Notes under the pieces: model-generated
The model's database searches: none
What the model was told of the DNA's origin: nothing
Seen by the model: the letters and a program-made list of their open reading frames with translations, nothing else
Made by a program: the position numbers and the translations under genes
Shown here: positions 42,376-51,627 of the stretch, one piece after another
Numbering within the stretch: position 1 is the first letter of the stretch
Layout: every line of letters begins with the position of its first letter
Assembly: GCA_012103255.1 (NCBI GenBank)
Contig: WLXD01000008.1
Location: 1 to 64,000 of the forward strand
Direction: 5' to 3'
DNA length: 64,000 nt
From: Acidobacteriota bacterium
GTDB lineage: Bacteria; Acidobacteriota; UBA890; WLXD01

Positions 42376-43698
42376 ATGAACTTGATGACTAGAGAAAATC
42401 CCGACCCGCCGGCGTCCACTCGTGTTCTGGTCCTGACCGCCTGCGGCGTTTTCCTGCTATCGGGATGCACCACATCGGGGCCGCCGGCGGAGGGCGCAGG
42501 CGACTGGGTCGGCTCGATCACAACCGAGGGCGCCGTAACCACCACGATCAACGAATCGGGTTCGATCTGGGGCGACGGTGCGCGGCTCGTCGAGGAAATG
42601 TCGATCGGGGTCGATGTGGGCGAGGACGAGTACATGCTCGGCCGCATCGGAAGCATCGCGGTGACTGACAACGTAGTCGTTCTGGCGGACACCCAGACGC
42701 CGTCGGTTCGTATGTACGACACCGACGGACGCTACCTCCGGGCAATCGGGACCGGACCCGGCCAAGGACCTGGTGAGTATCAGGCTCCTGTCCTCGTGGC
42801 AGCCGACCCCGACGGCACCGTGTTTGTGTTCGACCCGAACGGTCGACGACTCACTGCATTCGACGAGCACGGCGAAGTCCTCGAAGACTGGGAGGTGCAG
42901 GACGCTGCGTGCTGCGCCTGGCGGATGGCATTAGCGCCCGACGGGACGCTGTGGCTGCCTGTACGGCAATGGGCGTTCCAATCGCCGACGGGCGACACGC
43001 GCTTCGGCATGCGGGCCTACCCGCCGGCCGACGCCTCCATGGACGAGGTCGAGTGGTTCCCCGAACTCGAGTTCGAGACAGCGACGGTTACGGCCGATGA
43101 CCGCCAGTTGGAGGTGCCGTTCAGCCCTGGCTACGCCTGGGCTCTCACCGCGGACGGCGGTGTGACGATCGGCACGAGCGATCAGTACCAGTTCGAGACG
43201 CGCCGACCGGACGGCTCCAGTCTCGTGGTCCAACGGCGAGTCGACACGGTGCCCGTGGATCCTGCCGAGGCCGAGTGGCGCAGCCGTTGGATGCTGGAGA
43301 ACATCCTCAACTACGTGGATTCCGAGTTCAGCGGAAGCGTCGCGATTCCCGACCAGAAGCCGGCGTTCATCGGCTTCGCACCGGACTCGCTCGGCGGCAC
43401 GTGGGTGTGGCGCCAGGGCGCGAGCCGCCACCTGACGGGTGATTGCGTCGATGACCCGCGCGATCAGGATCTGGGCTACTCGCGCGACAACTCGTGCTGG
43501 GTCGAAGACCGCTACTTCGACATCTTCAGCCCCGAGGGGAAGTACCTCGGATCGGTGCCACAGCCGGACGGCATCGCACGCTGGAACGCGCAGCTCAACG
43601 TGTACCCGATGGGCGACATCGTCTACGCGGTAGTGGAAACAGCCGAGGGTGTTCCGACGGTCAAGCGCTACCGACTAGAGCACGGCGACGGCACGTAG
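42376..43698 (+). CDS. Beta-propeller (NHL/6-bladed) lipoprotein
   Basis: A 440-residue protein from the ATG at 42376, which places a lipoprotein signal (STRVLVLTACGVFLLSGC) at the start; the lipobox cysteine is in LLSGC. The mature protein has repeated blades: IGSIAVTDNVVVLADTQTPS, VRMYDTDGRYLRAIGTGPGQ, VFVFDPNGRRLTAFDEHGEV and further copies. These match 6-bladed propeller lipoproteins common in Bacteroidota and Acidobacteriota; ligand unknown. It is divergent from module 4, sharing its intergenic inverted repeat. Confidence 0.78.
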   Translation: MNLMTRENPDPPASTRVLVLTACGVFLLSGCTTSGPPAEGAGDWVGSITTEGAVTTTINESGSIWGDGARLVEEMSIGVDVGEDEYMLGRIGSIAVTDNVVVLADTQTPSVRMYDTDGRYLRAIGTGPGQGPGEYQAPVLVAADPDGTVFVFDPNGRRLTAFDEHGEVLEDWEVQDAACCAWRMALAPDGTLWLPVRQWAFQSPTGDTRFGMRAYPPADASMDEVEWFPELEFETATVTADDRQLEVPFSPGYAWALTADGGVTIGTSDQYQFETRRPDGSSLVVQRRVDTVPVDPAEAEWRSRWMLENILNYVDSEFSGSVAIPDQKPAFIGFAPDSLGGTWVWRQGASRHLTGDCVDDPRDQDLGYSRDNSCWVEDRYFDIFSPEGKYLGSVPQPDGIARWNAQLNVYPMGDIVYAVVETAEGVPTVKRYRLEHGDGT

Positions 43699-43704
43699 TG
43701 ACAA

Positions 43705-43718
43705 GGCGTCAAAACGCC
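43705..43718. terminator. Small hairpin between convergent genes
   Basis: GGCGT-caaa-ACGCC lies between the propeller lipoprotein stop (43698) and the GFA gene stop (43724). The stem is short and lacks a T tract, so this is a weak terminator candidate. Confidence 0.3.
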
Positions 43719-43723
43719 GCCAC

Positions 43724-44119
43724 CTACCCCATTGGGGGATATTCCGGGAACTGGGTGAGGCCATCGGTGATCTCTTCCCAGGAAGCCTTGGAGCCCACCA
43801 TCATGTGGAACTGGGGCTTGAACTCGGAGCCAGGCACCAGGGTTCCAGCGTTCACGACAGTGAAGTTCTCGCCGGAGGCGTAGATCCCGCTACCGCAGGT
43901 CTTGCAGAAGTGCCGAGCGGCGAAGCCCTCCTCGGCATACGTCGTTAGCTGATCTGCGCCAGCGACGATATTCAGCTTGTCGGTGTCAACGAGGAACGCT
44001 GGCAGGCTGCCGCTCCCGCTCGCTCGTTGGCAACGCGTGCAATGACAGTGACCTGCGACGCTACCGTCGGTGTCCGCCTCGTACTGAACTCCGCCACACA
44101 AGCAACCACCTTTGAGCAC
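43724..44119 (-). CDS. GFA-family (CENP-V-like) zinc protein
   Basis: A 131-residue protein: MLKGGCLCGGVQYEAD, CHCTRCQRASGSGSLPAF, HFCKTCGSGIYASGENF and the typical end MMVGSKASWEEITDGLTQF. Zinc cysteines CxC, CxCxxC and CxxC are intact. It is a paralogue of the gene at 27502 but closer to the consensus of the family. Biochemical role not established. Confidence 0.9.
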   Translation of the reverse strand: MLKGGCLCGGVQYEADTDGSVAGHCHCTRCQRASGSGSLPAFLVDTDKLNIVAGADQLTTYAEEGFAARHFCKTCGSGIYASGENFTVVNAGTLVPGSEFKPQFHMMVGSKASWEEITDGLTQFPEYPPMG

Positions 44120-44216
44120 CGCGACCTCCAGTCGAGATTCGATTTCGTGCGCACGCGGAGCGCGGCGCCGATCTTCATCCTAGCGCAGCCCGACGTCGAC
44201 TCGGTGGGCACCGGGG

Positions 44217-45533
44217 CTACCTGGTGAGAAGCAGGGCACTGCTCAGCAGAAAAGTGCCGCTCGAAGCGTCGGCCCATACGACCCGGAAACGCCCTGGCCC
44301 AACGGAGGCGAGGCCGAAGTAGTCACCGCCATAGGGCCAGCGGCGCGCCACGCGAGCGTTGGGCGACGCTCCAGCCGGTGGACTCGCACCCGAGTCTCCC
44401 AGGCAATACGGCGATGCGGCCAAGTCAACCGGCTCAGAGAAACTGTTGCCGTCATCGGTCGAGCTCGCGGCGCGCACGGCCAGGCACCGGTTCGCCGAAT
44501 CCGCCAGCTCGTACCAGGCGACGACCAAGTCGCCTCCCGGGCCTACCGCTCCCTGGGCGCTGAAGTGGCTCTTGGGCCCGCCCGTCGCGCCCAGCACGAC
44601 TGGCTTCGGAACATTCCATTGGCGCCCGCCATCTTCGGAGTTCGCGAGCCAGATCCCCGACCTGCCTGCGCGCATGTCGTCGAACGCTACGTACGCGTTT
44701 GTGGTTCCGGCCTGCCCGACCAATACGGGAATCGTGCTCGACTCGGCGATCTCAACAACCATCGTGAGCGGTGCGAACTCGTTATCGGGGGTTGAGAACT
44801 CCGACGTCCAGACCCGCAAGCGATCGAGACGGCGTCGGCCGCCAACGGAGAAGTCCACGATCCCGACCAGCATCGCACCTGACGGAAGTGCGATCGCATT
44901 CAAAGTGTTGGTCCAGAGATCGTTCCAGAGCAACCGGGCAGGCGCCGAAAAGCTCACGGCCCCGTCGCGTGAGAACGACGCGAACGGCGCGACGTACTCA
45001 CGGCCGTCAACGGCTACTTCCTGCATTCCGACGACCACTACCTGACTCGGACCCGACAGCGGCGCATCTCGCAGCACCAGGGCCGTATGGTCGAACTCAC
45101 CCGGCGCAACTTCGTGCGGCGACGACATCGGAAGGCTCGCAGGCGGACCCCAGATGAGACCGCCGTCCAGCGACTTGAAAACGAGCGTCTCGCGCCCGGA
45201 AAGACAAGATACGTAGGCGACGCCTTCATCGTCTACCGCCGTCCACGGATCAAACTCACAACCGGCAAGAAGTTTCGATCGCCACGTGGAACCCGCGTCA
45301 AACGATGACATCACCTCCACCGTCGGACCTTCGGTGGCCCAGACCATACTCGCCACGACAAGATGTGATCCGTTGTGCGGGTGCACGGCAAGCGACGGCT
45401 CCACTCGCGGAAGACTGGGGTCACTTGCCGGTAGCTGGCGGGCGTTGACAACCTGCAACTGGACGGGCGTCATGCCTAGCGTGCCAGCCAGAGCAGCCGC
45501 CGCGGCCAGGGCAAACAGCCTGGGGCTCTTCAT
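44217..45533 (-). CDS. Sialidase-like beta-propeller exoprotein
   Basis: A 438-residue secreted protein from the ATG at 45533 (MKSPRLFALAAAAALAGTLG signal). Four Asp-box (BNR) motifs are visible: SFDAGSTWRS, SLDGGLIWGP, SEDGGRQWNV and STDDGNSFSE, which mark sialidase-type propellers. The catalytic arginine triad of true sialidases cannot be confirmed by eye, so a carbohydrate-binding or other propeller role is possible. It is the last gene of an operon starting with ArsR. Confidence 0.75.
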   Translation of the reverse strand: MKSPRLFALAAAAALAGTLGMTPVQLQVVNARQLPASDPSLPRVEPSLAVHPHNGSHLVVASMVWATEGPTVEVMSSFDAGSTWRSKLLAGCEFDPWTAVDDEGVAYVSCLSGRETLVFKSLDGGLIWGPPASLPMSSPHEVAPGEFDHTALVLRDAPLSGPSQVVVVGMQEVAVDGREYVAPFASFSRDGAVSFSAPARLLWNDLWTNTLNAIALPSGAMLVGIVDFSVGGRRRLDRLRVWTSEFSTPDNEFAPLTMVVEIAESSTIPVLVGQAGTTNAYVAFDDMRAGRSGIWLANSEDGGRQWNVPKPVVLGATGGPKSHFSAQGAVGPGGDLVVAWYELADSANRCLAVRAASSTDDGNSFSEPVDLAASPYCLGDSGASPPAGASPNARVARRWPYGGDYFGLASVGPGRFRVVWADASSGTFLLSSALLLTR

Positions 45534-45574
45534 CGGCTTCGTGCGGCGCGGAGGTGACGCCATTGCGAGGTCTC

Positions 45575-47290
45575 TCAGTTAACCTTGATGCGTTCGAGCA
45601 CGGCAGCAACAGCCTCGTCGGCGGCCAGTCGACCCTCGGGAGGGCCGGCGTTGGTCATGAATGCGACTACGGTCTCAACGATCGGATCCACTACGAGGTA
45701 GGCGAAGAACGTGCCGGCCGAGCCTCGGTGTCGATGCTGACCGCTCGCAGGATCGATGCCCCATCCCGCCGCGTAGGGCACGTTGGCTGCACGGTGCAGT
45801 TCTGCGATCGTCTCCGCCCTCAGGAAACCGTCTTGCCCAGACAGGCCCGCCAGGTGGGCCTGTCCGTAGCGCACAAGATCGGCAGGCGAGCAGTGGGTAT
45901 TCCCGGGAGGGCCGATGAACGCGCCCAGATCGAATTGACCGAACTCCTGGATGATCCGAGCCCCGGCCGCTCCGAAGTGACCACGCGGCTGGTTGGGACG
46001 ATCGGGCGTAGCGGGCCACCCCACGCCGCAAGACGCCAGGCCAAGTGGCCCGAATACCTCTTCCCTTACGAGTTGCTCCCAGGCCCGCCCGCTAACAACC
46101 TCACCGACGTGGCCAGCAATCGCATATCCCGCGTTCGAGTACGCGAACGGCGCGGCCAGCGGCTCCGTAGCAAGGACCTCGGTGACGTAGGCTCGACGCT
46201 GCTCGACCGTCGAACCAGGAAGACTATTCAGGCGCTCGATCTCAGTAGGCTCGAGGTTCAGGTGCGGCTCAACGCCTGCGCCGTGGCGAAGCAGTCGTTC
46301 AAGGGTGATGTCCTCGTATGGCGTCCCTGGTGCCAGCTCGGGCAAGAGCTCGCCGAGAGTGTCACTCCATGCGAGGTCACCCGACTCGACCAAGCGACCA
46401 AGCACCGAGCCCGTGATCGACTTTGTGATGGACCCGATGTGGAATCGGTCGTTTGTATCTACCCGAACGACTCCGCCCATCGACGTGACTCCGGCCACGC
46501 CCACATGCGGTTCCCCGCCCAGGCGCGCCCACGCGATCGCCACCGCCGGCAGATCAAACCTATCTACGAACGTGCCGGCCAGCTCCTCCAACCAGATCTG
46601 CTCGGCCGCCTGATCGGCGCTCGGCTCCGCGGCTTGCGAGGCGCGCATGAGTTCGACTCGCGCGTAGCCGTCTTCCCCAATGTCGTCGTTCCAACGTGCG
46701 TCTGCTCCCACCGAGCCGATCACGTTGAACCGTTCCAGGTCGGGGGCGATGTCGGTTCGCCTCACCCCGACGATGTAGGCGTTGCCGGGGGCGTCGATGT
46801 AGAAGGTCAGGTTGGCCTGCATCACGTTGATCCAGTCTCCGCTCGAGATACCGGCGGCATCGGTGATGCCGTTGTAGCCACGGACCCGGTCGCCTTCGTC
46901 CTCCAGCGGGCCGACCGACAGCATCACGTCGACCATGAAGTTCTTGTTGGTGCCGTACCAGGCGACACCGTTGGTCTGATCGGAATCGGTATCGAGGGAG
47001 ATGCTCACGGCAGGGCGTTCGATGCCGCTGGCGTCGAAGACCTCGAGTCGAAACCAGAGCATGTCGTCCGCCGCGTCGTAGAAGTACGCCAGCGTGCGTC
47101 CGTCGGCTGAACCCTCGCGCTGACCATCACCGCGTTCGTCCCGCGCGATCTCCGACCACTCGAAGTTGGAGCCGTGTGCAGGCGCGTCTTCAACATCGAA
47201 TGTCGACAGGTTCCCGGCCGGTGCGCAGGCAGCAACCAGGCAGCATGCGACGACCGCCGTAACGTCTGCGCGGACGGAAATGCGCGTCAT
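45575..47290 (-). CDS. Lipoprotein serine hydrolase (beta-lactamase class C fold)
   Basis: A 571-residue protein with a lipoprotein-like N-terminus (TAVVACCLVAAC). Residues ~25-215 form an extra N-terminal domain (ARDERGDGQREGSADGRTLA, VSISLDTDSDQTNGVAWYG). The C-terminal serine hydrolase has SITK (FHIGSITKSITGSVLGRL) with nucleophile Ser and Lys, YSN (FAYSNAGYAIAGHVGEVV) with the catalytic Tyr, and an HRG triad-like motif near the C-terminus. This is the penicillin-binding/esterase EstB family rather than a resistance enzyme. It directly abuts the SRPBCC gene upstream. Confidence 0.85.
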   Translation of the reverse strand: MTRISVRADVTAVVACCLVAACAPAGNLSTFDVEDAPAHGSNFEWSEIARDERGDGQREGSADGRTLAYFYDAADDMLWFRLEVFDASGIERPAVSISLDTDSDQTNGVAWYGTNKNFMVDVMLSVGPLEDEGDRVRGYNGITDAAGISSGDWINVMQANLTFYIDAPGNAYIVGVRRTDIAPDLERFNVIGSVGADARWNDDIGEDGYARVELMRASQAAEPSADQAAEQIWLEELAGTFVDRFDLPAVAIAWARLGGEPHVGVAGVTSMGGVVRVDTNDRFHIGSITKSITGSVLGRLVESGDLAWSDTLGELLPELAPGTPYEDITLERLLRHGAGVEPHLNLEPTEIERLNSLPGSTVEQRRAYVTEVLATEPLAAPFAYSNAGYAIAGHVGEVVSGRAWEQLVREEVFGPLGLASCGVGWPATPDRPNQPRGHFGAAGARIIQEFGQFDLGAFIGPPGNTHCSPADLVRYGQAHLAGLSGQDGFLRAETIAELHRAANVPYAAGWGIDPASGQHRHRGSAGTFFAYLVVDPIVETVVAFMTNAGPPEGRLAADEAVAAVLERIKVN

Positions 47291-47752
47291 CTACTCGGAC
47301 CCAGCGAGGGACTCGCAGTAGGCGCCGAGGGACTCGGTGTGTTCCTGCATGCCGCTTCGGACCTTCCCCATGATCAGCGGGTTCATGATGCGTGCCAGCA
47401 GGCGGTGCGGCGTCGCGTCGAGACGAATCTCAAGTAGGGTTGCAGCGCCGCTCCCCTGGGTGACTTCACGAAACGTAAACGACGTGTCCCAGATCGTGCC
47501 ACCGGTGTCGGCTACGAAGCGTGCTCGCTCGTACTCCACACACTCGGTGAGTTCGAGTTCGGTCACCATCGTTCGCCCATTGCTGGAGCGAGTCTCGCGG
47601 AACTTCGCACCGGCTCCGGAGCGTTGTGACCCGAGGAACTCGACTTCAGCGATGTCGGGGTTCGTGTCCGGGAGTCGCTCGATGTCCGTGATCACGCGGA
47701 ACACGGTGCTGATCGGAGCGTTGATCTCGCGTGTGACCACAACACGTCTCAT
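47291..47752 (-). CDS. SRPBCC (START-like) family protein
   Basis: A 153-residue protein: RRVVVTREINAPISTVFRVI, DIERLPDTNPDIAEVEFLGS, and a C-terminal long helix ending MQEHTESLGAYCESLAG. This is the polyketide-cyclase/START-like fold, which binds a hydrophobic ligand in its cavity. The ATG overlaps the stop of the preceding SRPBCC gene and the stop is adjacent to the serine hydrolase ATG. Confidence 0.85.
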   Translation of the reverse strand: MRRVVVTREINAPISTVFRVITDIERLPDTNPDIAEVEFLGSQRSGAGAKFRETRSSNGRTMVTELELTECVEYERARFVADTGGTIWDTSFTFREVTQGSGAATLLEIRLDATPHRLLARIMNPLIMGKVRSGMQEHTESLGAYCESLAGSE

Positions 47753-48219
47753 TGAGACGTCGCCTGCCCCGCGGCGTCAGGAACCACCACGGCGTCGAGT
47801 TGCGACAGGCTGGAGGTCCAGCCGCCATTGATGATGCTCGTGAACTGATCCGGGATCCCGCTGTGCGTCAGCGTGACGACGGTTTCCTCGCCGTCGCTCT
47901 CGAACTCGACTCGCACGGTCATCTCCGGCGTGCCGAGCGCCGGATCGGCGTAGAGCACATACTCGAGGAGTGCTGGTGGCTCCACGGCTATGAACCGACC
48001 CTGGCCGTGCGCCTCGAACACTCCCGGCTGCTTCATGAGGGTCCGGAACTCGGCACCAGGCACGGCGATCCAGTTGTCGACTTCGAGCGAAGCATCGACG
48101 TGGCACTTCATCCACTTCACGACGTGCTCCGCCTCCGTCCAAGCGCTGTAGACCAGCTCGATGGGGGCGGCGAAGCGTCGTTCCAGAGTGACGGTTTGCG
48201 TAGGGGACTCTGAGTTCAT
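47749..48219 (-). CDS. SRPBCC family protein, AHSA1-type
   Basis: A 156-residue protein from the ATG at 48219, which overlaps the ArsR stop (ATGA). It has the AHSA1/activator-like pattern: TLERRFAAPIELVYSAWTEA, EHVVKWMKCH, then VRVEFESDGEETVVTLTHSG and GGWTSSLSQLDAVVV. ArsR plus AHSA1-type pairs are common and presumably form a ligand-responsive unit; the ligand is unknown. Confidence 0.88.
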   Translation of the reverse strand: MNSESPTQTVTLERRFAAPIELVYSAWTEAEHVVKWMKCHVDASLEVDNWIAVPGAEFRTLMKQPGVFEAHGQGRFIAVEPPALLEYVLYADPALGTPEMTVRVEFESDGEETVVTLTHSGIPDQFTSIINGGWTSSLSQLDAVVVPDAAGQATSQ

Positions 48220-48617
48220 TGGACTCCGGGCTCCTTGCGTGCGGCGGTAGGCTGGTTGGCAGGCTCCGCGGCCTTCATCTCTTCGAGGTAGTCGGACAGA
48301 GTGTCGAAACGGCCTTCCCAATCGGCGCGCACCAGTTCGACCCAGCGCTCGGCGCGGTTGAGCGATGCCGGGTCGATCTCGCACCGGTGAATCCGGCCCT
48401 GCACATCGCGCTTCAGCAGGCCCGACCGTTCCAGCACTTTGATGTGCTTGGTGACGGCACCCTTCGTGATGCCGAACGGAGAGCCGAGCTCACCGATCGT
48501 GGCGGACCCTCGGGCCAGCCGGAAGAGCATCTGGCGACGCGTCGAATCGGCCAGGGCTCCGAAGATCAGGTCGAGTTCCGGGCCCGCCGTGTCTTGAACA
48601 ACTTCATTGTTTACCAT
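48216..48617 (-). CDS. ArsR-family winged-helix repressor
   Basis: A 133-residue protein: LIFGALADSTRRQMLFRLAR, SATIGELGSPFGITKGAVTK, HIKVLERSGLLKRDVQGRIH. It has no obvious metal-binding ELCVCD motif, placing it with the SRPBCC-linked subgroup. It is the first gene of a five-gene operon. Upstream, GTTTACCATTCGGTATACTG contains the likely promoter and operator, and the opposite strand starts the MmcQ/YjbR gene. Confidence 0.92.
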   Translation of the reverse strand: MVNNEVVQDTAGPELDLIFGALADSTRRQMLFRLARGSATIGELGSPFGITKGAVTKHIKVLERSGLLKRDVQGRIHRCEIDPASLNRAERWVELVRADWEGRFDTLSDYLEEMKAAEPANQPTAARKEPGVQ

Positions 48618-48688
48618 TCGGTATACTGTTTAACGAACATTCATCCATGTCAAGGTGCACCCACCGACCAGTTCACAGCGGAGATCCG

Positions 48689-49018
48689 ATGTCCGACGCC
48701 ACCGACCCGATTCGCGAAGCAGCCGCCGCCTTCCCTGACGTGGAGTCCGGAACCGCCTGCAATCAGACCTCGTTCAAGGTCGGCAAAGGGAAGTTCCTCT
48801 TCATCGGGCCGGGCGCCAAGGGCATCGGCTTCAAGGCAATGTTCAAGCTCGATGCCAGCATGGATCAGGCGCGCAAGCTCGAGGCGGAATCACCCGACCG
48901 CTTCGGTGTGGGGAACACGGGCTGGGTCAGCGTGCGCTTCAGCGACGAGGCTCCCCTAGCCGAGAACATCTGGCGACCCTGGCTCGAGGAGTCACACGAA
49001 CTCACCGTCCGGAAGTAG
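48689..49018 (+). CDS. MmcQ/YjbR-family protein
   Basis: A 109-residue protein from the ATG at 48689 (GGAG upstream): AAAFPDVESGTACNQTSFKV, KGKFLFIGPGAKGIGFKAMF, GVGNTGWVSVRFSDEAPLAE, NIWRPWLEESHELTVRK. Length and pattern match the MmcQ/YjbR fold, whose cellular role is poorly known. It is divergent from the ArsR operon and may share control. Confidence 0.82.
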   Translation: MSDATDPIREAAAAFPDVESGTACNQTSFKVGKGKFLFIGPGAKGIGFKAMFKLDASMDQARKLEAESPDRFGVGNTGWVSVRFSDEAPLAENIWRPWLEESHELTVRK

Positions 49019-49049
49019 GCCTTCTAGCCCACGGCCGCCCCGGCGAACG

Positions 49050-49595
49050 TTACAGCTCGCGATCGATGCGCTCGCGGAGGGCCAGCACGAAGTGGTTCGC
49101 GATGCGTCGCGCGCCCTCGTTGTCCCAGCCGCGACGCTGGTTGCCTGACACGCGTCGCCCTGTGAGCGAATCGGTGGTGCCGTCGGCCCACATCAGGGCC
49201 TGGTCGGCGGGATCCGCGACCACGAAGAGCAGCTTGTTGAACTCCGCGAGCGGCATCACCTGCTCGTAGATTCCCTTGGAAAAATTCACCTGATCGTTGG
49301 TCACCAGGGTGATCTTGATGTCGGCGTCTTCGAGATCATCCACCACCTCGTAGCGGCCCCATTCCTTCAGCAGCCGCTCGATCTCGTTCTTGATCCGGCG
49401 TTCCGCGCCCCGATTCTCGGTGCCGAGCCGCATGTCGGTTTCGATCGTCACCGTCTTGCCAGTGAAGAGACCTTCGGGCTCGATGAAGATGTCGTAGGTG
49501 TTACCGCCGTCTTCTTCCTGAGCCGCCGCGGTGCCGCTGACGAGAACCAGGAGTATGAGCAGGCAGGCCACCGGTATGCGCCGGACGTTTCGCAT
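49050..49595 (-). CDS. Secreted protein of unknown function (181 aa)
   Basis: The ATG at 49595 follows a GGAGAG ribosome site and gives a signal peptide (MRNVRRIPVACLLILLVLVS, then GTAAAQ). The mature part has the strand-helix pattern of a small alpha/beta domain: KTVTIETDMRLGTENRGAER, IKNEIERLLKEWGRYEVVDD, DADIKITLVTNDQ, LLFVVADPADQ. It resembles other periplasmic proteins of this type without a name that I recognise. It follows the SLC13 gene at about 100 bp on the same strand. Confidence 0.72.
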   Translation of the reverse strand: MRNVRRIPVACLLILLVLVSGTAAAQEEDGGNTYDIFIEPEGLFTGKTVTIETDMRLGTENRGAERRIKNEIERLLKEWGRYEVVDDLEDADIKITLVTNDQVNFSKGIYEQVMPLAEFNKLLFVVADPADQALMWADGTTDSLTGRRVSGNQRRGWDNEGARRIANHFVLALRERIDREL

Positions 49596-49698
49596 GTATT
49601 GCTCTCCAACAGGGGATTGTTGGCAGGACACTGATCACGCGTCTGAAGATAGAACGCTCCGAAGCCGCGTTTTCCGATGACAACCGTGCAACCAATGG

Positions 49699-51474
49699 TC
49701 AGATGGGCCAGAACCACAGGATGGTTGGCACCGCAACGGCAATCACGAGGATCTCAAGCGGCAGGCCCATGCGCCAGTAGTCGCCGAACTTGTAGCCGCC
49801 CGGCCCCAGAATGAGCGTGTTGTTCTTGTGACCGATCGGCGTGAGGAACGCGCACGAGGCAGCCACCGCCACACCCATGAGGAACGGGTCCGGGTGGGCC
49901 CCGATCTGCTCGGCAACCTGCACACCGATCGGAGCGGCAATGAGGGCCGTGGCCACGTTGTTGAGGAGATCGGAGAGTGTCATCGTGATCACCATCAACA
50001 CCGTGAGTACGATCGCTGGCGACGCCCCGGCGGTCAGGTCGACGATCGACTGGGCGATGAGCTGCGTTCCCCCGGACTGTTCAAGCGCGCCACCGAGCGG
50101 GATCAGCGACGCCAGCAGCACGATCACGGGCCACTCCACCGCTGTGTAGATGCGCGAGAGCGGGACGATGCCGAGCCCGACATAGCTCGCCACGCAGGCG
50201 GCCAGCGCGATCGGCAGGTAGACGATCCCGAAACTCGCCAGCAGCACCGCGGTCGCAAACACGCCGACGGCAAGCCAGGCCTTGTCGCGCTGCGCGACTT
50301 CCAGCCCTCGCTCGGCCAGCGGCAGGAGGCCAAGTCGCCGAGCCACGTCAGGAAGTTGCTCGGAACGTCCAACGAGCAACAAGACGTCGCCGGGCTGAAT
50401 CTCGAGATGCCGCACGCGGTCGCGGAACTTCTTGCCCTGTCGCGACACGCCTAGCAGCGTCGTTCCATACCGACTCATCAGACGCAGGCTATACGCCGAT
50501 CGGCCCGCGAGCCGCGCGTCCTGGGGAACCACGACCTCCATCATGGCCAGGTGGGCGCCGAGCAGACCACCGCTCGCTTCCGCGCCAAGAAACTCCAGAC
50601 CGGTGGCGCCGACGAACGTCTCGATCGCGGCGGGGGCACCCTCGATCACAAGCAGGTCGTCGGCACGAATCTCCTCGCGCCGCGCGTAGCCTGGCAGGCG
50701 CTTCCCCCGGCGAACCAGACCCAGGACGTTGATGTCGCTGTCCTCGGCTTGCCCGTCGAGGTCGCGCACTCGCGTCCCGACAAGGCTCGAACTCTCGGCC
50801 ACGCGCGCCTCGGCGATGTAGTCGTCGAGGTTGGCCAGCTCGGCCGCGCGGTCGCGCTTTGTCCGATCCACGGGAATCAGACGCCACCCTACGAGCGCCA
50901 CGAACAGCACTCCGGCCACCGAAACGGCCAGGCCCACCGGCGCGAAATCGAGCATCCGGTACGGCTCACCGAGCGCGCCCTCGCGGAACGTCGCGATCAC
51001 GATGTTGGGCGGCGTCCCGATGAGCGTCACCATGCCACCCAGAATCGAGGCAAAAGAGAGAGGCATCAGGGTGAGCGCCGGCGAACGCTTGGCGCGCCGC
51101 GCCGCCTGCATGTCGACCGGCATCAGGAGCGCAAGGGCTGCCACGTTGTTCATCACCGCGGACAGCGCGGCGGAGACGGTGGACATGATGCCCACGTGCG
51201 TCGAGACCGACCGGTCCTTGTCGACAAGTGCCCCGGTGATCAGCTCAACGGCGCCGGACGCCGCGAGCCCGCGACTCACGACCAGCACGAGAGCAATGAT
51301 CACCACCGCAGGGTGTCCAAACCCGTCGAAGGCGGTGCCCGAGGGCACGACGCCAAGCAGAACGCCGACGATCAGCGCGCTGAACGCGATCACGTCGTAG
51401 CGCCAGCGACCCCAGACAAGCAGCGCAAAGACCGCAAAGAAGAGTGCGAAGAGGATGCCCTGGTCGAGATTCAA
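49699..51474 (-). CDS. SLC13-family permease with two TrkA-C domains
   Basis: A 591-residue transporter. I chose the TTG at 51474 (LNLDQGILFALFFAVFALLV) because a GGAG site lies seven bases upstream and no ATG precedes the first helix; the frame upstream encodes unrelated residues. Two membrane halves flank two TrkA-C (RCK_C) domains (EARVAESSLVGTRVRDLD and MEVVVPQDARLAGRSAYSLR). It has the Na+/dicarboxylate/sulfate (DASS) family motif NVATALIAAPIGVQVAEQIG near the C-terminus. Substrate could be a dicarboxylate or sulfate. Length matches this subfamily. Confidence 0.85.
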   Translation of the reverse strand: MNLDQGILFALFFAVFALLVWGRWRYDVIAFSALIVGVLLGVVPSGTAFDGFGHPAVVIIALVLVVSRGLAASGAVELITGALVDKDRSVSTHVGIMSTVSAALSAVMNNVAALALLMPVDMQAARRAKRSPALTLMPLSFASILGGMVTLIGTPPNIVIATFREGALGEPYRMLDFAPVGLAVSVAGVLFVALVGWRLIPVDRTKRDRAAELANLDDYIAEARVAESSSLVGTRVRDLDGQAEDSDINVLGLVRRGKRLPGYARREEIRADDLLVIEGAPAAIETFVGATGLEFLGAEASGGLLGAHLAMMEVVVPQDARLAGRSAYSLRLMSRYGTTLLGVSRQGKKFRDRVRHLEIQPGDVLLLVGRSEQLPDVARRLGLLPLAERGLEVAQRDKAWLAVGVFATAVLLASFGIVYLPIALAACVASYVGLGIVPLSRIYTAVEWPVIVLLASLIPLGGALEQSGGTQLIAQSIVDLTAGASPAIVLTVLMVITMTLSDLLNNVATALIAAPIGVQVAEQIGAHPDPFLMGVAVAASCAFLTPIGHKNNTLILGPGGYKFGDYWRMGLPLEILVIAVAVPTILWFWPI

Positions 51475-51627
51475 GCGAACGCTCCGTGGTTGGCCGCTAA
51501 GTCTAGCCGAAGCCCCACCCACCGGAGCGATCAATGGAATCGCGTCGAACGAGCTTTTGTCGCCGCAAAACAACGCCCCGAGCGGTTCTTGCCCGACGAC
51601 TGACCGATCGAGCACGCGGAGATCTGC

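Noticed and set aside
45575-47290. Beta-lactam resistance enzyme
   Set aside because: SxxK and YxN motifs are present but the extra N-terminal domain, lipoprotein signal and SRPBCC context fit an esterase/peptidase-like serine hydrolase.
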